DNA from: Pseudeuparius sepicola
Taxonomy: Eukaryota > Arthropoda > Insecta > Coleoptera > Anthribidae
DNA length: 64,000 nt
Assembly: GCA_963920635.1 (NCBI GenBank)
Contig: OY987298.1
Location: 116,426,035-116,490,034 of the forward strand
Direction of reading: 5' to 3'
Part shown: piece by piece, positions 56,888 through 64,000 of the stretch
Numbering within the stretch: position 1 is the stretch's first letter
How the letters are laid out: every line of letters begins with the position of its first letter
Program-made: the position numbers and the translations under genes
The notes under the pieces: model-generated
Seen by the model: only the letters and a program-made list of their open reading frames with translations
What the model was told of the DNA's origin: nothing
The model's database searches: none

Positions 56888-59504
56888 AAAAATAAAATTA
56901 TTAATAAAAAAAATATTTTTAAAAACAAGCTTTTATGTACCTAAATGCTATAAAAAGAAGAAAATAATTAAAAAATTCAAACCAAAGCAAACCCATAATT
57001 TTGTTACATTACAAAATTGTATATGATATAAAAGCTTGTCGCGAGATTTTCGTGTGTAAATTTCTTTTATAGAAAAATATATTTTCTAGTTAGAATTACT
57101 TTCAAGATATATAATATTCTCGCGACAAGCTTTTATATCATATACAATTTTATAATGTAACAAAATTTTGGGTTTGCTTTGGTTTGAATTTTTTGATTAT
57201 TTTCTTCTTTTTAGAGCATTTAGGTAAAAAAAAGCTTGTTTTTAAAAATATTTTTTTATTAATAATTTTATTTTCAACTTTTTAGATATTATATTCTTCA
57301 AGCCCTTTCATTTAATGCCCATATTAAGGGAAAAGAAAATGTAATCCGCTGTGTTGGAGTGGCGGCCATATTGAATTTAGTGTGATGTCACTAACTTTAT
57401 CGTTTTCTACTGTTCAAGCCCTTTCATTTGATACCCATATTAAGAGGGTTGACAACAAATACATTATCTGCCATCTTTGAGGGGGGCCATATTGAATTTA
57501 GTGTGATGTCACTAACTTTATCGTTTTCTACTCTTCAAGCCCTTTATATTTATACCCATATTAAGGGCGTTGACAAAAAAATACAATATCCGCCATATTA
57601 GAGGGGCGGCCATATTGAATTTAGTGTGATGTCATTAACTTTGTCGTTTTCCACTCTTCAAGCCTTTTCATTTGATACCCATTTTAAGGGGGTTGACAAA
57701 AAATACATTATCCGCCATCTTAGAGGGGCGGCCGTATTGAATTTAGTGTGATGTTACTAAAACATTATCGTTTTCTACTCTTCAACCCCTTTCATTTGAT
57801 ACCCATATTAAAGGGGTTTACAAAAAAATACATTATCCGCCATCTTGGAATGGCGGCCATATTGAATTTAGTGTGATGTCACTAACTTTATCGTTTTCTA
57901 CTCTTCAAGCCCTTTATATTTATACCCATATTAAGGGCGTTGACAAAAAAATACAATATCCGCCATATTAGAGGGGCGGCCATATTGAATTTAGTGTGAT
58001 GTCATTAACTTTGTCGTTTTCCACTCTTCAAGCCTTTTCATTTGATACCCATTTTAAGGGGGTTGACAAAAAATACATTATCCGCCATCTTAGAGGGGCG
58101 GCCGTATTGAATTTAGTGTGATGTTACTAAAACATTATCGTTTTCTACTCTTCAACCCCTTTCATTTGATACCCATATTAAAGGGGTTTACAAAAAAATA
58201 CATTATCCGCCATCTTGGAATGGCGGCCATATTGAATTTAGTGTGATGTCACTAACTTTATCGTTTTCTACTGTTCAAGCCCTTTCATTTGATACCCATA
58301 TTAAGAGGGTTGACAACAAATACATTATCTGCCATCTTTGAGGGGGGGCCATATTGAATTTAGTGTGATGTTACTAACTTTATCGTTTTCTACTCTTCAA
58401 GCCCTTTATATTTATACCCATATTAAGGGCGTTGACAAAAAAATACAATATCCGCCATATTAGAGGGGCGGCCATATTGAATTTAGTGTGATGTCATTAA
58501 CTTTGTCGTTTTCCACTCTTCAAGCCTTTTCATTTGATACCCATTTTAAGGGGGTTGACAAAAAATACATTATCCGCCATCTTAGAGGGGCGGCCGTATT
58601 GAATTTAGTGTGATGTTACTAAAACATTATCGTTTTCTACTCTTCAACCCCTTTCATTTGATACCCATATTAAAGGGGTTTACAAAAAAATACATTATCC
58701 GCCATCTTGGAATGGCGGCCATATTGAATTTAGTGTGATGTCACTAACTTTATCGTTTTCTACTGTTCAAGCCCTTTCATTTGATACCCATATTAAGAGG
58801 GTTGACAACAAATACATTATCTGCCATCTTTGAGGGGGGGCCATATTGAATTTAGTGTGATGTCACTAACTTTATCGTTTTCTACTCTTCAAGCCCTTTA
58901 TATTTATACCCATATTAAGGGCGTTGACAAAAAAATACAATATCCGCCATATTAGAGGGGCGGCCATATTGAATTTAGTGTGATGTCATTAACTTTGTCG
59001 TTTTCCACTCTTCAAGCCTTTTCATTTGATACCCATTTTAAGGGGGTTGACAAAAAATACATTATCCGCCATCTTAGAGGGGCGGCCGTATTGAATTTAG
59101 TGTGATGTTACTAAAACATTATCGTTTTCTACTCTTCAACCCCTTTCATTTGATACCCATATTAAAGGGGTTTACAAAAAAATACATTATCCGCCATCTT
59201 GGAATGGCGGCCATATTGAATTTAGTGTGATGTCACTAACTCTATCGTTTTCTATTCTTCAAGCCCTTTTATTTGATACCCATATTAAGGGGGATGACAA
59301 AAAATACATCATCCGCCATCTTGTGGCGACGGCCATTTGAAAGTATTACAATATTGAGTATTGTATATTGTATTGTCACCGGAAAAAAAAATTTCAGCTC
59401 AGTCGGATGTCAGGAAGTGGTTCTAATTCAGCTTGCAAGATTTGACCTAAACATACATAATAGTTCACCATACATTGCAAGTTAAATTAAAAGCTTGTAA
59501 AAAA
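56888..59504 (+). mobile_element. Palindrome-headed tandem-repeat element, copy B
   Basis: Head: inverted repeat of ~155-159 bp (56888-57046 and 57118-57273) with a 71-nt loop and the same AAGCTTGTCGCGAGA tip as copy A. Body: about 17 units of 121-124 bp from ~57297 to 59335, each with CCGCCAT, GGCCATATTGAATTTAG and GTGTGATGTCA, which correspond to the units of copy A. Four unit subtypes follow in the order abcd, bcd, abcd, abcd. Tail: TTTCAGCTCAGTCGGATG, TTGCAAGATTTGACC, CATTGCAAGTTAAATTAAAA and GCTTGTAAAAAA, clearly homologous to the tail of copy A. No ORF. The heads of A and B differ in most positions outside the tip and ends, so the family is not recent as a whole. Confidence 0.8.
57413..59257 (+). 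repeat. Higher-order tandem array of ~123-bp units
   Basis: Unit starts: 57413 a, 57534 b, 57657 c, 57781 d, 57904 b, 58027 c, 58151 d, 58274 a, 58396 b, 58519 c, 58643 d, 58766 a, 58888 b, 59011 c, 59135 d; a diverged unit precedes and follows. Same-letter units are nearly identical and different letters differ clearly. The amplifying unit was therefore the ~492-bp tetramer, with one a unit lost. Confidence 0.88.
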
Positions 59505-59638
59505 TACGACCAATTTGCTTTACGTACTATTTTTTGCTAGTACATGTTAGGTTACTTAGATATATTTTTCATTCGTTAAAACCTTTTGACCTTACAAACT
59601 CGAAAAAAATGCCTGCCGTGCAATTTTTTACGTAGGTA

Positions 59639-60106
59639 CAGGGTGTTGCCGTATATTTTGACCCGCCCCTAAAGCACCTATTTTTCGAAAAAAAAAAAAA
59701 CTAATGAAAGTTGTATAGGTTACCAAGGTGTATTGTCCCAAAAATAATGGATTGGCAGGAATGCCCTTGCCTAAGTTGAAATGTTTTTCCATGGCAACCT
59801 TGATTAAATATAAAGATCGTATTTATCTGCAATTTGGAATATCATGCGAATGCTTAGAGCAAACATATAACATATTTTTTTTCTTGGAATCAGAAAAATG
59901 CGTGCAATTCAAAAATCCGCAATTATACAGTGTTCCATTAAAAAAAGTAAGTTTATATTTTTCATAAATTTGCGAGGCTCGTTTGTTTTATCTAGTAACA
60001 GATCCTAGCAGTTCAGAAAAAACCCTGCAACTTTCATTTAAGTAATTTTTTCTAACTCGAAAATTATAGGCTCTAGGGGTGGGTCAAAATATACGGGAAC
60101 ACCCTG
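59639..60106. mobile_element. MITE, 468 bp, TA-flanked
   Basis: The left end CAGGGTGTTGCCGTATATTT plus GACCCGCCCCTA is mirrored at the right by TAGGGGTGGGTC and AAAATATACGGGAACACCCTG. TA lies on each side. An internal 79-codon frame (59728-59967) is unassigned. Confidence 0.82.
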
Positions 60107-60163
60107 TACAAGGACTGAATTTAATTTTATTTGTGAACCTCCCACCTCATCGACAGATTCTGC

Positions 60164-60176
60164 TACGGCCCTGGGC
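60164..60176 (-). repeat. Orphan hAT-like terminus
   Basis: CTACGGCCCTG matches the right end of the hAT element at 16329. No left partner or duplication was found. 60177-60310 is unassigned. Confidence 0.3.
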
Positions 60177-60312
60177 CCGTTGGTCCTATTGGTCTATTTA
60201 TCCTGCGTTTACATACCCTATGATCCACTGCTAGAATATTCTGCAAAGAGAGTATTGTATTCTCCAAAAGAGTGGCAATACTCGGTTTCTTTTATATTCA
60301 TTCCCCTTTATA

Positions 60313-61872
60313 CAGGGTGTTCACTTTCAAAATGCCCACCATTGGTATTTTTGAAACGGTAAGAGCTACAAGGTTGGTTAAATTAGACAAAAGTTGCGCA
60401 TTTTGATGAGACAACCTGAAAAAACTGAAAACTTCCACTTTTTATTTTGTCCGTAACTCTTTTAATATCAAACGGAATTGAATGAAATTTGGTGGAATTA
60501 CGTAATTAGGTACGGGCTTTCGAATGCACTATTCAGAAAAATTCTCTGCCTACTGGATCTTTAGGTGTTCATAACCAAATTTCTTATGGCGGCCATATTG
60601 GATTTTACCACCATTGGATAGAGCAAAAAATTACGAATACAACCATGTATCACAACACCTAATTAAACCCACTTAAATGTCAAATTTCTAATATTTTAAA
60701 TATTTTGAAGCCAGGCAGTAGGCCATGATACCGAAAACAATATCAATAACTGTCACCTAATAAACTGAAACGTCAGTTAGTTCCCATAACCTTTGTTAAC
60801 TACTTAAAATTGTGTGTTAACCGTCTTAAGTGACTAAAGCTTATTGAATCATGTCCCAACAATATCCAATAAATGAAAGATTGGATATGTACAATGTTTA
60901 TATTCGAAACTACCGTAATTCTAGCCAGTATCAAGAATTATACCCCGAACGAAGGCAGCCTAACAGAACTATTTTCCGAAGGTTGTGTAGGCGTATGGAA
61001 GCGGATGCGACGTTACAAAACAAAAGAAGAAATGATTTTGTAAGAGCTAGAGGAGCTGTAAGTAAAATCAATGTTTTGGCTCAAATTCATTTAAATCCAG
61101 AGACATCGTAAAGGAAAATTGCTAGGGAATGTGGTTTGTCGTTAGGGGCAGTTAAAAAGATTTTAAAAAAGCACAGAACAATGTATGATATGGATCGCAG
61201 AACCTTACTTTGCATTGAAAATAATGGACAGCATTTTCAGCAGCTGTTTTAAAGTGGAGTTGTTAACTTTTAATATCTACTATTTTTTATTGGTATTTAG
61301 TTTCTTGTTCCTATTAAAATAACGTTAAATAAATAAACTTTTGACATCAAATTTGACGTTTCTGTTTATTAGGTGACAGTTATTGATATTGTTTTCGGAA
61401 TCATGGCCTACTACCTGGCTGCAAAATATTTAAAATATTAGAAATTTGACATTTAAGTGGGTTTAATTAGGTGTTGTGATACATGGTTGTATTCGTAATT
61501 TTTTGCTCTATCCAATGGTGGTAAAATCCAATATGGCCGCCATAAGAAAATCTAAATTTGGTTATGAACACCTAAAGATCCAGTAGGCAGAGAATTTTTC
61601 TGAATAGTGCATTCGAAAGCCCGTACCTAATTACGTAATTCCACCAAATTTCATTCAATTCCGTTTGATATTAAAAAAGTTACGGACAAAATAAAAAAGT
61701 GGAAGTTTTCCGTTTTTTCAGGTTATTTTAGTAACCACGTGAGCTATGTCAAATTTCTTTACAGATTCTTGAAACACATCAAAATGCGCAACTTTTGTCT
61801 AACTCAACCAACCTTGTAGCTCTTACCGTTTCAAAAATACCAATGGTGGGCATTTTGAAAGTGAACACCCTG
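60313..61872. mobile_element. Long-TIR element (~465-bp arms) with DUF4817-type transposase remnant
   Basis: The ends are CAGGGTGTTCACTTTCAAAA and mirror with TA at 60311-60312 and 61873-61874. The arms match over ~465 bp, with one ~60-bp extra piece in the right arm (~61721-61780). The centre (60780-61350) carries a reduced transposase gene. Confidence 0.88.
60851..61251 (+). pseudogene. Transposase deletion derivative: DNA-binding N-terminus joined to C-terminal tip
   Basis: The 86-codon frame (60851-61111) is a DUF4817-type helix-turn-helix as found at the start of insect IS630/mariner-like transposases: INERLDMYNVYIRNYRNSSQ, then YPERRQPNRTIFRRL. It ends at a TAA right after NPETS. In the same frame the next codons read RKIARECGLSLGAVKKILKKH, a second helix-turn-helix normally continuous with the first. 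A short stretch then leads to IENNGQHFQQLF and a stop at ~61249-61251, resembling the usual C-terminal tip of this family. The whole DDE catalytic domain is missing. Without the TAA it would be a ~133-residue DNA-binding protein able to recognise TIRs but not cut. Confidence 0.75.
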
Positions 61873-61968
61873 TATAGCCTACTAGGTCTAAATCGTTTTC
61901 AATGTAATTTCAAATTTCATAAATCACCACCGCTAAAAATTAATAGTTACGTAAAATTCGGTTCGCGG

Positions 61969-62090
61969 AAAATCATTTGACCGAAAAACATTTGGTCGAA
62001 GACATTTGACCGAGAAACATTTGATCGAAAAGACATTTGTTCGAAATAATTGGAATTGGAATAACATTGGATCGAAAAGTAAATTCTGAC
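61969..62090 (+). repeat. Degenerate ~15-bp tandem repeat
   Basis: CATTTGACCGAAAAA, CATTTGGTCGAAGA, CATTTGACCGAGAAA, CATTTGATCGAAAAGA and CATTTGTTCGAAATAA follow one another. TTGNTCGAA is near-palindromic. Confidence 0.75.
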
Positions 62091-62365
62091 CGTCTTGTGA
62101 CATTCATCAAAGTATAGCAAAATATACCTACTCATCGTAAAAACTACAATTTGGTAAAAATGCGAAAAATAACAAGGTTAATGAGAGGCTCAGAGCTACT
62201 TAAGTTATGCTCTGTTCGAAGATGAAGCTTCATATTCAAGCTCGTACAGTGGCGTATCCAGGATTAACGTCTGGAGGGGGCAATCAGTTATAAATAACAA
62301 AACTCTGTCGATACTTTTAATGAATAAAAACAGAACAAAAACATATTTTCTAAAATAAATAAATA

Positions 62366-63032
62366 CAGTGAGTCCGGAAATAAATGCACCAACTTGAAAA
62401 ATTAAAAAGAAAAATGGAAAGTATGACGAAATGTTCATTGTGAACATGGGTCCGCAGATGTTTGGTTTCCGAGATGCAGGGTGTTGAAATTGAAATTTTA
62501 TTTTCGATTTTTTTAAGTAACTTTTTCAGACGACAAAATTTTTTTGCAAAATTTGGTAGCCGGGGTTTTTTTGGGAAGAGAAATCATAATTTGGTATTAT
62601 TTTTGGTTCAATCCGTAGAGGGCGCTGCGTACGCTATCATTATTTTATTTAATTTGCCCTAACTTTATTGACAGTAAACTTTTACCACAGTTTGTGAATG
62701 TATCCTCTTCCCACACGTTTCTAAGCAAAAAAGATATACTTGGTGAATAATGCCAAAGGTGACCGTTTTCAAGAAATTTTCAAATTTCTGCATCGGTGCA
62801 GGTGCATATCGACACTCGTATGCAATTAAATTCAAAATAAAACTTGTTGTTTTTTTTTGCAAGAAAATTTTTTCGTCTAAAAAGTTACTTAAAAAAATCG
62901 AAATAAAATTTCAATTCCAACACCCTGCATCTCGAAAACCAAACATCTGCGGACCTACGTATGTTCATATGAACTTTTCGTCATATTTTCTATTTTTCCT
63001 TTTAATTTTTTAAGTTATTACCGAACACCCTG
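62366..63032. mobile_element. MITE nested in the hAT-type element
   Basis: CAGTGAGTCCGGAAATAA versus the mirrored CAGGGTGTTCGGTAATAA, TA on both sides. Arms of ~190 bp include AGATGTTTGGTTT..GAGATGCAGGGTGTTG and its complement, and AAAGTTACTTAAAAAAATCG with its mirror. The centre is non-coding. Confidence 0.75.
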
Positions 63033-63280
63033 TATAGTATAAAAATAATTCTTCTTCGAACCAGTAAATCTACATCACAAAATCAAGTATTATTTTTTTG
63101 GTCTTGAGCTCGTCAAATATCTCCTCTGGAGATATGGTTATTTCAGGATACACATAAAGGAGTGTTAACCCATTCAGTCGGTTTTCGCTAATATTGTTTC
63201 TAATATAAATTTTTAAAATTTTCAGTTTTGAAAATGTTCTTTCTGGGACACTGTAATTGTGCAAAATATATTTAGTAGGT

Positions 63281-63540
63281 TTTTTTTTAATGGGCTAGAT
63301 ATCGGAGATCATTTACCCAGGTCCGAGGCTTATTTCATCCTCTTTCGAGCGGCTGGCAGGGTTAATCTGGCTCGTAGCCATCCCATACCAGCCTATATTA
63401 ATTGTATATACTTAATCCTAAATTAAACCTAAAGACAAACACAACACCCATGGCACATACCGCGGTGGGACTCGAACCCACGACGTACGGTGCCAAAGCG
63501 TGGGTCAAATCGAAAGACCCACTCGGACACCGCCGCCCCA
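63281..63540 (-). mobile_element. tRNA-derived SINE (family S2) with target duplication
   Basis: On the minus strand the head reads GGCGGCGGTGTCCGAGTGGG (A-box region, serine/leucine-tRNA-like), and GTGGGTTCGAGTCCCAC (63465-63481) is a perfect T-arm with B box. The ~170-bp body ends in an A tail (T run 63280-63288 on the plus strand). TTTAGTAGGTT occurs at 63271-63281 and 63541-63551 as target duplication. It differs in body from family S1. The tRNA-like cloverleaf is incomplete at the acceptor, so it is not a functional tRNA gene. Confidence 0.85.
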
Positions 63541-63849
63541 TTTAGTAGGTTGTTTTGCCTAATTTACAATCTAATTTACGGTTACGCGCTGCGACCGACG
63601 GAGTGTTTGCATAATATACGGCGGCTCGTTCTCAAATCTACTGCACAGGTTTTGATTTCGAGAAGACAAGATGAAACAAATAACAAATTGTAGATGTTTG
63701 ATGTTCACTGCATTTTCAGATTAGGCCAGGAGTATATAATTTTTGGTATTATTAATTTTGATATTACAAATCTCGTTTATCTCGACAGCTCTGGAGGGGG
63801 GCAATTACCCACTTTGTCCCCCCCCCCTGAATACGCCACTGAGCTCGTA

Positions 63850-64000
63850 CTTAGGCGGACTTTGCAAAAAAATATTCTCAATTTACCTTATTTGTTTGGC
63901 AGCTTAACTGTTGTATAAAGTAGCTAACTTTACGGTATAAATTGTTCCCTTTTGATAGAACAGATTGAAAAACTTCGGAAAGGTATCTCTCAACCGAGGG
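63850..64000. other. No gene recognised
   Basis: Short terminal stretch without features. Confidence 0.5.

Larger units (their letters stand above)
62247..63841. mobile_element. hAT-type element with perfect 8-bp target duplication
   Basis: The left end CAGTGGCGTATCCAGG matches CAGTGGCGTATTCAGG read from the right. AGCTCGTA flanks both sides (62239-62246, 63842-63849). GGAGGGGGCAAT near the left end also recurs near the right (63793-63805). No transposase is visible; the 1.6 kb is largely two later insertions plus non-coding sequence. Confidence 0.88.

Noticed and set aside
47655..59335. CRISPR-like arrays
   Set aside because: The units are head-to-tail satellites of 122-150 bp without unique spacers, in eukaryotic mobile-element context.
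63455..63540. Functional tRNA gene on the minus strand
   Set aside because: The T-arm and A/B boxes are good, but the acceptor stem does not pair and the unit has a SINE body, A tail and target duplication.

Overview
The window looks like AT-rich repetitive DNA from an arthropod, most likely an insect. I infer this from its mobile elements: Penelope-like retroelements, a CR1/Jockey-type LINE, Tc1, mariner, DUF4817-type and hAT elements, and tRNA-derived SINEs. The species cannot be named from what is visible. No conventional host gene, rRNA, functional tRNA or CRISPR array could be supported. Every protein recognised belongs to a mobile element.

Layout, left to right. 0-9.6 kb: a TA-flanked MITE (591-1128), a SINE (2124-2567), and a diverged inverted-repeat element around a near-palindrome (4682-5258) that carries a hammerhead-ribozyme-like motif. 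9.6-11.6 kb: a ~1 kb tandem duplication. 15.6-16.3 kb: a hAT-type element with an 8-bp target duplication. 17.4-21.6 kb: a LINE on the minus strand with an intact 950-aa endonuclease/reverse transcriptase ORF2. Its ORF1 is broken by one stop, and ORF1 and ORF2 are in the same frame across TAG CAA TTA. 22.4-23.9 kb: an internally deleted Penelope-like element (PLE1) with inverted termini and a hammerhead motif. 25.6-27.5 kb: a second, decayed Penelope fragment (PLE3) interrupted by a short repeat with a 13-bp target duplication. 28.6-36.5 kb: several long-inverted-repeat elements, one of which has internal repeats with interleaved complementary segments. 39.4-42.1 kb: a composite foldback element containing a mariner foldback. 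42.5-44.7 kb: two nested hAT-type elements. 47.7-49.9 kb: a 150-bp tandem satellite whose period keeps one frame open. 50.3-51.2 and 56.9-59.5 kb: two members of one unusual family, made of a palindromic head, a ~122-bp tandem array and a conserved tail. 51.2-55.5 kb: a third Penelope-like element (PLE2), split by a Tc1 element. 59.6-61.9 kb: a MITE and a long-TIR element holding a transposase deletion derivative. 62.2-63.8 kb: a hAT-type element with a nested MITE and a SINE.

Three observations stand out. First, hammerhead-type cores at three loci have different but complementary helix sequences. Second, the LINE ORF1/ORF2 junction carries a classic leaky-stop context. Third, the palindrome-headed tandem-repeat family is present as two diverged copies with the same architecture. 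All positions and pairings were read by eye. No search, alignment or folding program was run.
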